From: Halolactibacillus alkaliphilus
GTDB taxonomy: Bacteria; Bacillota; Bacilli; Bacillales; Amphibacillaceae
Length of the DNA: 64,000 nucleotides
Reading direction: 5' to 3'
NCBI RefSeq assembly: GCF_900115465.1
Contig: NZ_FOWN01000006.1
Location: 62,001-126,000 of the forward strand
The position numbers were made by a program, and so were the translations under genes. The notes under the pieces are model-generated. The model did no database searches, was not told where the DNA came from, and worked only from the letters and a program-made list of their open reading frames with translations. Positions 16,870 to 26,131 of the stretch are shown here, piece after piece. Each line of letters begins with the position of its first letter. Positions within the stretch are counted from its first letter, which is position 1.

Positions 16870-19419
16870 TTATTTTATTATTAATTGAATGATTTCTTGT
16901 GATTTAACCGTTATTTCATCTAATTTACTTTGTCGTTCTTCCATAGCGTTTGCCAAATACGTGTCTTTAGGTAACGATAGATGTTGGATTGTATCCATCG
17001 GATTATATAATCGAATAAATAAGCAATTATTTTCTGTTAATTTCACTGCTGAGACAACTAAATTTCCTAACTCGAGTGTCACATCTCCAGTGGCTTTTTC
17101 TACCTCTTTTCTCGGATTCAGGTTAAAACGATTAAATGCTTTTCGTTGATAACCGACGAGTGGTGTAAGATAATTTTTCGCTTGTTTATTCTGTGTTACG
17201 CTATCTTCAAAATCAAACGCACAATTAAAAGTAAGGGACACATCTTGTAACTGATTATCAGGTGTTGGGATTTCAATACCCGACGGCCTTCCTGGTCGAT
17301 TAACTAAGTTTCTCCGGCCAAGGTGTGAGAACGTTCTAAATAACGTCACATAAGCTTTACCATCAATCACTTCATATTCCTTTAATCCATTCGTATACAG
17401 ATTAAATTGCTTATCATCTTTTAAAGACAGATAACTTTGCATTGTTTCAATGCTGACAGGTTTTTCAACCCAATGATCGGATTCCCAAATGGCAAGTGGT
17501 TCTTTTAAATAAACTGGTTTAACTTGATCTGATAGATAACCATCCACTTTCACAATTTCTGTCTTAATCCCTGTATTAAAGACAAGTCGGTAACGACTGT
17601 CAGCTGTTACGTTCTTATGGTTGAACGTGACATAAACTTTTGGGTCGTCTTTAAATAACCTAAGCTCACCTGTAAATGTAACAGACGTTGACGCAACTTT
17701 ATCCGTTCGTTCTTGTTCATTTTTAGGTACATCAAAAGTAAGCGTAAGCTGAAGTGCTTGTGCATGTTCATCTTTACACGTTTTATAACTTATTTCAGCA
17801 ACATCAGCGCTCGTTATAACCCAATCTTCTATCGGAGGAGAATAATCATAACTATCTCCAGCATCTCCACTATTTTCTATCGTTAAAAGATTGGTGTAAG
17901 TGTGTCCCGTTTCGAAATGACGGTAATGGATTTGATGATTTTTTATAAAGAGCTGCCCAAAATCATTTTCGATTATATGAGACTCTATCACCTTTACTTC
18001 TTCAGGCGCTTCTACTTCTTCATATGTGAAGTAACGTGTAGATAATCCAAGCATCGTATCTACTTTAACTAACACTTGCGTTCGATAGACTTTGATATCT
18101 TTTAGTCTTGCGGCTACTTGTCGGTCAATTAAACCAGCATCTTCCTTTTGTTGTGATTTAACCACATAGTGCAGTTCTTCTCCTGTTTCATCAAAAAGCT
18201 TAAACTGTTTTGTCTCAGTAATCATTTCTAGTTCTACCATCTGGTTATCGCGTCTTTCTGGGAGTGGATTTACTACAACAATGGTTTGATCACTCGCTTT
18301 ATTTGCCATGGTCAATAAGCGTAAATGCAATTCAATTTGGGTATCAACCATTTCCTTTGCGTTAATCAATCGCTGTTTAATATCTTGATTCACTGCATCG
18401 CTGTTACAACCACCAATTGAGTCATGTGCATGAGCACCAAATAATAGTTTTGCCACGCGTTCAATCACTTGATGTGGATAAGGTATACCTGCACGCTCAC
18501 CAATTACCGCTAATGGTTCTAACGTATGATAGAGATTAGTTTCAATCTCTTGGTTTAATAACTTTATATCCATCCGCGTTGAACCAATTGTCCGGTGGAT
18601 TCGGGCATGCTTGCTATCAGTCAACTCACCACGAACAATCTCTAACGCATCACGGTTTAGGGTGCTTAGATAGCTTTCAAAATCTGTTAATTGAATATCA
18701 TCCTCTGGGTACAACTTTTTCATTTCAGCAATAACTATTTTAATGTCCCTTTGTAAGGGCATTTGATCATGACCATTCATGATTAGGCGACTGTTAGATG
18801 CTGAGTAATGATCGAGAACCGTCATGAGTTTATCCATTCTATTCTTTAGTAAGACAGGTTCTGTTTCTAAATACTTTGCGCCTTGATAACCGGTAGCTAA
18901 ATTGACACCAATAATTTGGGTCCCATCCACACCTTCCCAAAGGAAGTCCGATTTAGTTGCTTTAAGTTCACTAAATCCTCTCCAAAAAATAGTGGAGTCA
19001 ATACCGAAGTGTTGATAAATTTGCGGCATTTGACTTGCATGCCCAAACGTATCTGGCGCATAACCTACTAACATTGGTTCACCAAATTCTCTTGCTCGTT
19101 TAATACCGTAATATAGGTTTCTAAAAATTGACTCCCCATGTACGAGGAGTAAATCCGTTTGTGTATACCATGGTCCCACGCGTATATTGCCTGATTGAAT
19201 CAGTTTTTTTAAACGTGGTTCTGCTTCAGGTTCTAATTCCAGATAATCATCAATCATGACACTTTGACCATCCAAAATATAAATTGTTTCTGGATTATCT
19301 TCTAAATAACTCATCACATCTTGCATATGGTTTCTTAATAATACTTTTGTTTCATCCTTAGTAAAATACCATTCCCTATCCCAATGTGTATGCATTAAAA
19401 TTCTAATATCTCGTTTCAT
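16870..19419 (-). CDS. mngB: GH38 alpha-mannosidase, mannosylglycerate hydrolase type
   Basis: Zinc-dependent retaining alpha-mannosidase. HTHWDREW (residues 10-17) supplies metal ligands, and YAPDTFGHA contains the likely nucleophile D123. AHDSIGGCNSD is the other zinc motif. The length of 849 is close to E. coli MngB, which splits 2-O-(6-phosphomannosyl)-glycerate. The link to PTS, GH4 and glycerate kinase genes in one operon favours this over a glycan-trimming mannosidase; this is inference from context. No signal peptide is seen, so it is cytosolic. A cre-like site overlaps its promoter and an RpiR gene lies upstream. Confidence 0.82.
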   Translation of the reverse strand: MKRDIRILMHTHWDREWYFTKDETKVLLRNHMQDVMSYLEDNPETIYILDGQSVMIDDYLELEPEAEPRLKKLIQSGNIRVGPWYTQTDLLLVHGESIFRNLYYGIKRAREFGEPMLVGYAPDTFGHASQMPQIYQHFGIDSTIFWRGFSELKATKSDFLWEGVDGTQIIGVNLATGYQGAKYLETEPVLLKNRMDKLMTVLDHYSASNSRLIMNGHDQMPLQRDIKIVIAEMKKLYPEDDIQLTDFESYLSTLNRDALEIVRGELTDSKHARIHRTIGSTRMDIKLLNQEIETNLYHTLEPLAVIGERAGIPYPHQVIERVAKLLFGAHAHDSIGGCNSDAVNQDIKQRLINAKEMVDTQIELHLRLLTMANKASDQTIVVVNPLPERRDNQMVELEMITETKQFKLFDETGEELHYVVKSQQKEDAGLIDRQVAARLKDIKVYRTQVLVKVDTMLGLSTRYFTYEEVEAPEEVKVIESHIIENDFGQLFIKNHQIHYRHFETGHTYTNLLTIENSGDAGDSYDYSPPIEDWVITSADVAEISYKTCKDEHAQALQLTLTFDVPKNEQERTDKVASTSVTFTGELRLFKDDPKVYVTFNHKNVTADSRYRLVFNTGIKTEIVKVDGYLSDQVKPVYLKEPLAIWESDHWVEKPVSIETMQSYLSLKDDKQFNLYTNGLKEYEVIDGKAYVTLFRTFSHLGRRNLVNRPGRPSGIEIPTPDNQLQDVSLTFNCAFDFEDSVTQNKQAKNYLTPLVGYQRKAFNRFNLNPRKEVEKATGDVTLELGNLVVSAVKLTENNCLFIRLYNPMDTIQHLSLPKDTYLANAMEERQSKLDEITVKSQEIIQLIIK

Positions 19420-19451
19420 ATTGTCCCCCTTATGTGTTGATTACACTTTAA

Positions 19452-19501
19452 TTATAGCGCTTACATATCGTTGCGTTTTTCAAAAGAACGGATAATTATC
19501 C
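19452..19501 (-). promoter_or_regulatory. GH38 operon promoter with cre-like box and palindrome
   Basis: On the minus strand TGTAAGCGCTATAA (19465-19452) fits the CcpA cre consensus except near its end and runs into a TATAAT -10. Upstream is the perfect palindrome GGATAATTATCC (19490-19501), a candidate site for the adjacent RpiR regulator. TTGAAA lies 21 bp from the -10, too far for a canonical -35. Confidence 0.55.
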
Positions 19502-19584
19502 AAAAAAAAAAAAAAAGAATCCTTCTATTACATTGACACAAGCTAAGTAAATCAAGCAGCTCATATCAAAGGAAGCAATTCTTT
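19502..19584 (-). terminator. Probable terminator of the RpiR gene at 19593
   Basis: On the minus strand an imperfect stem (GGAAG/ATTC region at 19571-19584 with 19517-19525) leads into an unbroken run of 15 T (19516-19502). It separates the RpiR gene from the GH38 operon promoter. Confidence 0.5.
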
Positions 19585-19592
19585 TTTTAGAA

Positions 19593-20336
19593 TTATCCAC
19601 TTGTTGCATCGTGATGAAAATAATTCAACTTTAATCTATTAATGACATCATTAATCATTAAAATCATATGTAATTGTTGCTCTCTAGAAATCCCGTCCAT
19701 CTTATCCACTGCAACATCATGTACAAAACTTAACGAACTTTCGGCACTTATCGTTGAGTCTTTTTTGGTAATCGATAAAACAAACATGTTTGCCCGTTTA
19801 GCGTTTTCTAACATTTGCAAACAACGCTGTGTTTCTCCGGAGCTTGAAAGTATAAGTAACGTATAACTTTTAAATTGGTTAAGCATTTGAAGTTCTGATA
19901 CGACAATCGCTGGTATACCAAAATACAGTAACTGTCTTGCCATATATTGCGCGGAGACATTTGAAGCTCCCAAGCCAAAAATAAGTAGCTTTTTCCTATG
20001 CTGATACACATGTTTAACGAAAGCATCGACTTGTGAGAAGTTAATGCGTGAAAGCATGTACTCTGTATTTCTAATATGCTTTTGTGTTTCACTCGTTAAG
20101 AGGTCGACATCTTCTTTAATGGCGTACTTTAATTCACTAAAGCCTTTAAAACCAAGTAACTTTGCGGTGCGGTTAATCGTCGCCTGCGATGTGTAACTTT
20201 CTCTCGCAATTTTAATCACCGTCCACTTCGGAATTTGTTTAAAGTGTGCTTCTAAGTAATCTAGCACAGCTTTTTCACTTTTTGTAATTGCCCGATTAAA
20301 ATTCCGTTCTTTTAATTGATGGATGACCCGGTACAT
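19593..20336 (-). CDS. RpiR-family transcriptional regulator
   Basis: Regulator with an N-terminal RpiR helix-turn-helix (SYTSQATINRTAKLLGFKGFSELKYAI, about 47-74) and a C-terminal SIS sugar-phosphate-binding domain (LLIFGLGASNVSAQYMARQL, LILSSSGETQ). The length of 247 is a little short for the family. GGAGG precedes the ATG. It is immediately upstream of, and co-oriented with, the GH38-PTS-GH4-kinase operon, so it is the best candidate for its specific control. The ligand would be a hexose or glyceryl-hexose phosphate. Confidence 0.88.
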   Translation of the reverse strand: MYRVIHQLKERNFNRAITKSEKAVLDYLEAHFKQIPKWTVIKIARESYTSQATINRTAKLLGFKGFSELKYAIKEDVDLLTSETQKHIRNTEYMLSRINFSQVDAFVKHVYQHRKKLLIFGLGASNVSAQYMARQLLYFGIPAIVVSELQMLNQFKSYTLLILSSSGETQRCLQMLENAKRANMFVLSITKKDSTISAESSLSFVHDVAVDKMDGISREQQLHMILMINDVINRLKLNYFHHDATSG

Positions 20337-20487
20337 ATATCTTCCTCCCCTGAGCTACTTAAGCTTTACGTGTAAGTATGTGTCGTTCCTTTGAAAAATA
20401 ACTATTTGAAAATGTATACTTTTTTAGATTACCGCTTAACACAGAAAAAAACAACCTTACGTTCATGTATACTGACTAGCACTAACC

Positions 20488-20516
20488 TTTCATCATCACG
20501 ATATTAAAGGTATAAT
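20488..20516 (+). promoter_or_regulatory. Promoter of the RpiR gene at 20588
   Basis: TTTCAT (20488-20493), 17-bp spacer, TATAAT (20511-20516). A short hairpin-forming GATGA/TCATC pair follows in the leader. Confidence 0.5.
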
Positions 20517-20587
20517 AAAAAAAGATGATAATGAATGTCATCATTAACAACACTTATTAAAATAACTTACAACAAAGGAGCACCCCT

Positions 20588-21397
20588 ATGACATCCGTAT
20601 TAAATCAAATCCAACTACATTATCAATCATTGAGCCGCCTAGAAAAAAAAGTGGCGGATTACGTTTTAACAAACTACCCTAAAATTGCGAATATGCACAT
20701 TAAAGACTTAGCTAACGCTTCTGGTGTATCTGTCGCTACAATTACCCGCTTTAGTCATAAAGTTGGGGCGACAAACTTTGTTGAGTTGAAAATTTCACTG
20801 AGAGATGCGATTGAAGAAGAGGTCACAAAAGATGATGTGATGGCGACCGTTAATCAGATGTACCGTTCCGTGGTTGAAGCATCAGAAACACTGTCAACAC
20901 TTGAGACGTATAATGAAGCTGTTAGACTTCTTAAAAAAGCAAAACGGATTCATATCTTTGGATTAGGCAGTTCGGGGTTATCTGGTGAAGAGTTTAAACT
21001 AAGACTGCAGCGTATGGGGTATAAAGTCGATACATATCACGACTCACACAGCATGATTCTATCCGCCGCAATTATGACAGAAGAAGATTGTGTGCTCGCT
21101 ATTTCATCTTCTGGGGAGACGAGTGAGATTATTGACAGTTTTGAACTGGCGAAAAAAAATAAAGCAAGTATCCTTGTGATGACAAATTATGTGGATACAA
21201 AACTGACGAGTTTTAGCGATGTCACACTTTTCACTTACAGTATGCGTGCCTTTAAGACAAAAGGCTTGTTAAATAGTCAACTGTCCATCCTTTACGTGAT
21301 CGATCTTCTGACCCTTCTCTTAATGCAAGATGAAACGAATCAACATAACTATGACAAAACATTAACAGCGTTAAAAGCGTATAAAACAACAAAATAA
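20588..21397 (+). CDS. RpiR-family transcriptional regulator
   Basis: HTH (ASGVSVATITRFSHKVGATNF, roughly 44-64, quoted in part) plus SIS domain (IHIFGLGSSGLSGEEFKLRL, LAISSSGETSEI). It is strikingly similar to the RpiR at 59564, sharing SVAT[IV]TRFSHKVG, FVELKISLRDA and GSSGLSGEEFKLRL, so the two are paralogues. AAAGGAG precedes the ATG. It is divergent from the other RpiR gene and convergent with NanE, so it may sense ManNAc- or GlcNAc-6-phosphate and control the NanE/PTS pair, though the target is not proven. Confidence 0.9.
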   Translation: MTSVLNQIQLHYQSLSRLEKKVADYVLTNYPKIANMHIKDLANASGVSVATITRFSHKVGATNFVELKISLRDAIEEEVTKDDVMATVNQMYRSVVEASETLSTLETYNEAVRLLKKAKRIHIFGLGSSGLSGEEFKLRLQRMGYKVDTYHDSHSMILSAAIMTEEDCVLAISSSGETSEIIDSFELAKKNKASILVMTNYVDTKLTSFSDVTLFTYSMRAFKTKGLLNSQLSILYVIDLLTLLLMQDETNQHNYDKTLTALKAYKTTK

Positions 21398-21407
21398 CCT
21401 ATAAAAG

Positions 21408-21456
21408 AAGCGCCAAATCTGTGTCACTACTCACGGATTTGGCGCTTATCTTTTTT
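21408..21456. terminator. Terminator after the RpiR gene
   Basis: AAGCGCCAAATC (21408-21419) pairs with GATTTGGCGCTT (21436-21447), with CTGTG/CACGG extending inward, followed by ATCTTTTTT on the plus strand. Confidence 0.88.
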
Positions 21457-21531
21457 ATTATTTAAATTGAGGTAAACAGTTCATGTTAGGTAAAAGCTCT
21501 GATTCAGCGGGGGCTGAATCGTGTCGTCACA

Positions 21532-22230
21532 TTATCCTTTGTGACGTTGGTCAATTGCTTGTTTAAATGTTGCCGTAATCAGTTGCGGTCTTGTAATCGC
21601 GCTGCCAACAACGATAAAGTCCGCACCATTTAATAGGGCACTTGTCGCAAGCTCCGGCGTGTTTAACTTACCTTCTGCCACAACCGGAATGGAGAGTCTC
21701 TTTCTCATTTCTTTTAATCGTTTGAAGTGATCATCAAACAGTGACTGACCTTCGGTCTCTTTCGTATAGCCAATCAATGTGGTTGATACGCAATCAAAGC
21801 CTAATTTCTCTGCTTCAACTGCTTCTTCAACCGATGACACATCCGCCATTAATTCAATATCTGGACGCGTCTGTTTCGCATACGCCACCAGACTTGCTAA
21901 CGTCTCCCCATTTGGACGTTTACGACTTGTCGCATCAAGGGCAATCATATCAACTGAAGAGGTAAACAGCTCATCTAACTCTTTTTTCGTTGCGGTAATA
22001 AAGACGTCAGAATCATCATAATCACGTTTTAAAATCCCCACAACTGGAAGGTCAACGGCCTGTTTAATCGCTTGAATGTCTGAAACTGAATTCGCTCTAA
22101 TCCCATCAGCTCCACCCATCTCTGCCGCAATCGCCATCTTTGCCATAATTTCTGATGAATGTAATGGTTCATCTTCAAGTGCTTGACATGACACAACAAA
22201 TGGCCCTTTCAATTTTTTCAAAAAACTCAT
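21532..22230 (-). CDS. nanE: N-acetylmannosamine-6-phosphate 2-epimerase NanE (copy 1)
   Basis: Converts ManNAc-6-phosphate to GlcNAc-6-phosphate. The TIM-barrel shows VSCQALEDEPLH, MAKMAIAAEMGGADGIRA, GILKRDY (catalytic lysine), ADVSSVEEA, TLIGYT, AEGKLNTPE (catalytic glutamate) and VGSAITRPQ. The length of 232 is normal. Its ATG lies two bases after the stop of the PTS gene, and GGGAG is suitably spaced, so the two are translationally linked. The pair implies PTS import of ManNAc, or a ManNAc-containing sugar, followed by epimerisation. A second copy is at 31803. Confidence 0.95.
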   Translation of the reverse strand: MSFLKKLKGPFVVSCQALEDEPLHSSEIMAKMAIAAEMGGADGIRANSVSDIQAIKQAVDLPVVGILKRDYDDSDVFITATKKELDELFTSSVDMIALDATSRKRPNGETLASLVAYAKQTRPDIELMADVSSVEEAVEAEKLGFDCVSTTLIGYTKETEGQSLFDDHFKRLKEMRKRLSIPVVAEGKLNTPELATSALLNGADFIVVGSAITRPQLITATFKQAIDQRHKG

Positions 22231-22231
22231 G

Positions 22232-23773
22232 TTAATTAGCTCCCATCGCTTCTTCTACTTCATTTTTAATGTTAGATACTTGTGGCCCGTAAATAACTTG
22301 GACACCGTTGCCTTTTAAGACAACCCCATGTGCGCCGGTTTGTTTCAACATTTGTTGGTCAACAATCTCACCGTTAAAGACACTTACACGTAAGCGGGTT
22401 GCACAGTTATCAACGTCTTTAATATTTTTCTCGCCACCAAGTGCTTCAATAATTTTTGATGCACGTTCTGTCTTTGAAAACTCGACTGTCTCTGTTTGTT
22501 CATCTTCACGACCTGGTGTTTTAAAGTTAAACTTATTAATGAGTACTTTAAACGTAAAGTAGTAAAGGAAGAACCAAGGCACACCGATCAGCGGTACATA
22601 AATCCAGTTTGTTTTTTCTGCGCCTTGGAGAACACCAAAGAGTAGGAAGTCAATAAAACCACCAGAGAATGTTTGACCAATCGTAATCTCAAAGATGTGC
22701 GCCATCATAAAAGCTACACCATCGAAAAATGCGTGTACGACGTAAAGAACAGGTGCGATAAATAAGAATGAAAATTCAATTGGTTCAGTAATACCTGTTA
22801 AGAATGATGTTAATCCAGCTGAAAGCATAAGACCAAAAACTTTCTTTTTGTTTTCTGGTTTAGCTGTATGATAAATTGCTAAACATGCCCCAAGTAAACC
22901 AAACATCATCGTAATGTGACGACCTGACATAAAGCGAGCTGTTCCAATAAAGAACTGATTGACACTATCAGCTTGTGCCAGTTGCGCAAAGAAGATATTT
23001 TGTGTCCCTTCAATAAGTGCCCCGTCGACAACCATTGACCCACCAAGTGATGTTTGCCAGAATGGCAAGTAGAAAATATGATGTAAACCAAATGGTCCAA
23101 GTAAACGTAACACAAATCCGTAAATCAGTGTACCAATATAGCCTGTCGCCTCAACGAGGTCACCTAATCTGAAGATACCCGATTGAACGATTGGCCAAAA
23201 GAAGAACATAATAACACCAAGAATGATAGCTGAAAATGACGTAATAATTGGCACAAATCGTGAACCACCGAAGAATCCTAAGAAACGTGGTAATTCAATT
23301 TTATTAAAACGTTGGTGAAGCATGTAAGTCATAACCCCTACAAGAATACCACCAAACACCCCTGTTTCTAATGACTGAATCCCTAAAACAAATCCTTGAC
23401 CGACCCCTGCAATGTTTTCCTCTGCTAGCTTACCGCTAATGATGAGGACCGCATTGATTGTCGCATGCATCACGAGGAATCCAAGAACGGCAGCTAAGGC
23501 AGCAGTTCCTTTATCGCTACGCGCTAAGCCAATCGCAACCCCAACCGCAAAGATAATGGGTAAATTCGCAAATATAATACTTCCTGCCGAACTCATAACA
23601 GTAAAGATCGCTTGTAGCCACGCGACATCTAAAAATGGATAAGCGCTTACAGTCGCTTGATTACTAAAGGCGCCACCAATTCCGAGTAATAAACCTGCTG
23701 CAGGTAACACGGCAATCGGTAACATGAAAGACTTACCAAAACGTTGTGCTTTTTCAAAAAATGCATTGTTCAT
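22232..23773 (-). CDS. PTS glucose/N-acetylglucosamine-family IICB permease
   Basis: PTS membrane permease, IIC (about 10-420) followed by IIB (about 440-510). It carries TGITEPIEFSF in IIC and an intact phosphorylation motif DNCATRLR with cysteine 457 when numbered from the ATG at 23773. The frame continues to a GTG at 23782, but GGGGTG is well placed for 23773. There is no IIA domain, so IIA must come from elsewhere. Co-transcription with nanE suggests N-acetylmannosamine as substrate; this is context-based. Confidence 0.9.
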   Translation of the reverse strand: MNNAFFEKAQRFGKSFMLPIAVLPAAGLLLGIGGAFSNQATVSAYPFLDVAWLQAIFTVMSSAGSIIFANLPIIFAVGVAIGLARSDKGTAALAAVLGFLVMHATINAVLIISGKLAEENIAGVGQGFVLGIQSLETGVFGGILVGVMTYMLHQRFNKIELPRFLGFFGGSRFVPIITSFSAIILGVIMFFFWPIVQSGIFRLGDLVEATGYIGTLIYGFVLRLLGPFGLHHIFYLPFWQTSLGGSMVVDGALIEGTQNIFFAQLAQADSVNQFFIGTARFMSGRHITMMFGLLGACLAIYHTAKPENKKKVFGLMLSAGLTSFLTGITEPIEFSFLFIAPVLYVVHAFFDGVAFMMAHIFEITIGQTFSGGFIDFLLFGVLQGAEKTNWIYVPLIGVPWFFLYYFTFKVLINKFNFKTPGREDEQTETVEFSKTERASKIIEALGGEKNIKDVDNCATRLRVSVFNGEIVDQQMLKQTGAHGVVLKGNGVQVIYGPQVSNIKNEVEEAMGAN

Positions 23774-23805
23774 GTAACTCACCCCTAAAAGTTTTATTTG
23801 ATAAC

Positions 23806-23865
23806 AGTTTACAACTTATTTTTTAATTTGTAAATAGTTTTTAAAAACTTTTTTTAACGTTTTCA
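23806..23865 (-). promoter_or_regulatory. Promoter and cre-like box of the PTS-nanE operon
   Basis: Minus-strand TTTACA (23834-23829), 17-bp spacer, TAAACT (23811-23806). About 17 bp upstream, TGAAAACGTTAAAA (23865-23852) resembles a CcpA cre box. Confidence 0.6.
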
Positions 23866-24151
23866 TTTCCCTATATTCTTATAAATAAGAAACACACTTG
23901 AAAATGATCGAAAAACACGCAAGTAATAGCAGCTAAAAAGTGAACTTTGTCCTTCTCAATGCATTTATTATGGCCAAACTTTTTAAAAATGATTCATGGT
24001 TTCGTCATATTTTTACCTCCTCACGGACCCTTTGATGTACTATAATGAGAGACGACTATTTTGTGAATAATTGTACAAAGTATAGACAAGCATTACTCTA
24101 ATAAAGACAATTTTCTCATTCTCTTCATAAATCTGAAAGGAAGATAAATAC
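23866..24151. other. Intergenic stretch upstream of the sensor kinase
   Basis: Contains TATAAT at 24041-24046 as a likely -10 for the kinase gene, with no clear -35. The rest is AT-rich with no supported gene or RNA. Confidence 0.4.
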
Positions 24152-26092
24152 ATGACAACCAGATTCAACACATACCACCGATTAATTAATAAACCACTCG
24201 TCGTCTCCATTATTTTCGGGTTAATCGGTCTTTTAGGTAGTATGTACTCACTGCGCATACCGTTTGGAGATTTTCACTTAAATATGATTTGGAGTATCGC
24301 TTTCCCACTTATGGTGACCTTAACTTATGGCTTAACATTTGGTCTTTTGAGCGTGACTATTGGTCTTACTTTTCTATACCCGTTTTTACTAGGCTTTATG
24401 AATGGCTATGGCTCTTTTGTTGCGATGATTGCTTTATACGCGTGGATTTTTTTCCACGGTTACGGTAAGAAAAGACGCGAACTAAAACCAACGCTTTTAA
24501 ATCATCCCTATGTGATTCAACTTAGTTACTCCGTTTTACGCCTGTTGCTTTATGCTCTGTTGTTCCAGCCATTGGTGCAGTTAAATCCTCCACCATGGAA
24601 TCCAGAAGCTTATCAAACAATCAGTTCAAATATTGTCTGGTACTTTTCAATACGTGGCGTCTTCATGGAGATGATTTTACTCCTTATTGTAGATACTCTC
24701 TTATTACTGCCCCTCGTTCGAAAGTTTTTCGGATTAAAAACAGCACCTAGCTCCAGGTATAATACACGTGTTCTTGGAGGTTTTTTAGGTGGTGGGTTAT
24801 TGTTTATTTTGATCATTCTCGCCATGCAACATACGTTAATTGATGAAGTACCGTTACAGACTTGGCTGTTGCCACCCAATCCAAAAACGGCCTTAACGCT
24901 TTTTCTCTCAAGTTTCTTATTTATTATTATGGCCGGTGTAACTATGCGTTATGTTGAAAAAACACTCACAAGTGAAGATGCCTTAAAAGAAACGTATAAA
25001 CGCTATCAAGCGATTTTTGAACAGATGCATGATATTTATTTAGAACTGAAGACGGATGGAACCATCCTTCATGCCTCACCATCGATTCAATCAGCACTCG
25101 ACATGAATGAACAGGCACTGATTGGAACAAATTTTTGTCAGTTGTTTTTAGATCATGGGACGGGTAAAGCATGGATGGAAGAACTTGATCAGCGGGGCGG
25201 TTTTATCGAGAAAAAAATCATGATTCAAACAAAGGCAAAAGAAACGCGCGTTTGGTCGATTCATTTAAAAAAAGTACAACTCGTAGAACATATGCCACGA
25301 CTAATTGCGATGATTCGTGACGTGACGGATTACGAAGAAGCAATGGATGAAATTAAACGACTCAATAATGATTTAGAACAACGTGTCGAAAGACGAACTG
25401 CCGATTTAAATGCCACAGTAGAGGCTTTAGAACGGTTTAATTATGTCGTTTCGCACGATTTAAAAACACCGATTCGCGCGATTGATGCCTATGCTGAAAT
25501 GATTTATGAGGATGAACAAGACACATTAAGTAAGATTTCACTTAAATCTTTAACTGCTATTCGTCATGTGTCAACGGAGATGATTCATTTGATTGAACGT
25601 TTACTTAACTACGCACGAATCAGCCATATGCGCCCTAAAAAAGAGTCTGTTGATTTAAATCAACTCGTTAACACGACCCTTGAACAATTAGCAGCATCAA
25701 ATAAACACCACCCATTTACTGCAACCATTGTTCAACCATTACCTGTTCTTGATAGTGATCCTGTATTAATTAAGCAAGTGATTATGAATCTATTCGATAA
25801 TGCGATTAAATATCAAAAAGAGACTGAACCACTTCATATTGAGATTGATCAACACGATACAAAGGATGCACTTACACTCATAATTTCTGACAACGGTCGT
25901 GGCATTAATCAACATCAACAAGAACACGTTTGGGAACTGTTTTCAACTTCCCACCAAGATACAAAAGGAACAGGGATTGGCCTCTCAACGGTCAAGCGGA
26001 TCATGGAAGCGCATGGTGGCTCTGTCAGTCTTTTTAGTAAACAAAACGAAGGTACGACCATTCAGTTGAGCTTTAAAAAAAGCGCCAACTGA
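24152..26092 (+). CDS. Membrane sensor histidine kinase with PAS domain
   Basis: Sensor of a two-component system. Several transmembrane helices fill residues about 14-265. A PAS-like domain (about 280-395) and a coiled coil (395-425) follow. The HisKA box VVSHDLKTPIRAI has H435, and the ATPase shows NLFDNAIKY, SDNGRGI and TKGTGIGLST. The arrangement with cyanobacterial-phytochrome-like kinase core is common in Bacillota. GAAAGGAAG precedes the ATG. The response regulator gene starts 39 bp downstream. The signal is unknown; the first downstream target may be the lipoprotein gene at 27296. Confidence 0.9.
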   Translation: MTTRFNTYHRLINKPLVVSIIFGLIGLLGSMYSLRIPFGDFHLNMIWSIAFPLMVTLTYGLTFGLLSVTIGLTFLYPFLLGFMNGYGSFVAMIALYAWIFFHGYGKKRRELKPTLLNHPYVIQLSYSVLRLLLYALLFQPLVQLNPPPWNPEAYQTISSNIVWYFSIRGVFMEMILLLIVDTLLLLPLVRKFFGLKTAPSSRYNTRVLGGFLGGGLLFILIILAMQHTLIDEVPLQTWLLPPNPKTALTLFLSSFLFIIMAGVTMRYVEKTLTSEDALKETYKRYQAIFEQMHDIYLELKTDGTILHASPSIQSALDMNEQALIGTNFCQLFLDHGTGKAWMEELDQRGGFIEKKIMIQTKAKETRVWSIHLKKVQLVEHMPRLIAMIRDVTDYEEAMDEIKRLNNDLEQRVERRTADLNATVEALERFNYVVSHDLKTPIRAIDAYAEMIYEDEQDTLSKISLKSLTAIRHVSTEMIHLIERLLNYARISHMRPKKESVDLNQLVNTTLEQLAASNKHHPFTATIVQPLPVLDSDPVLIKQVIMNLFDNAIKYQKETEPLHIEIDQHDTKDALTLIISDNGRGINQHQQEHVWELFSTSHQDTKGTGIGLSTVKRIMEAHGGSVSLFSKQNEGTTIQLSFKKSAN

Positions 26093-26131
26093 TTCATCAG
26101 ACGATATAGAAAAAGAAAGGAAGTGGTTACA

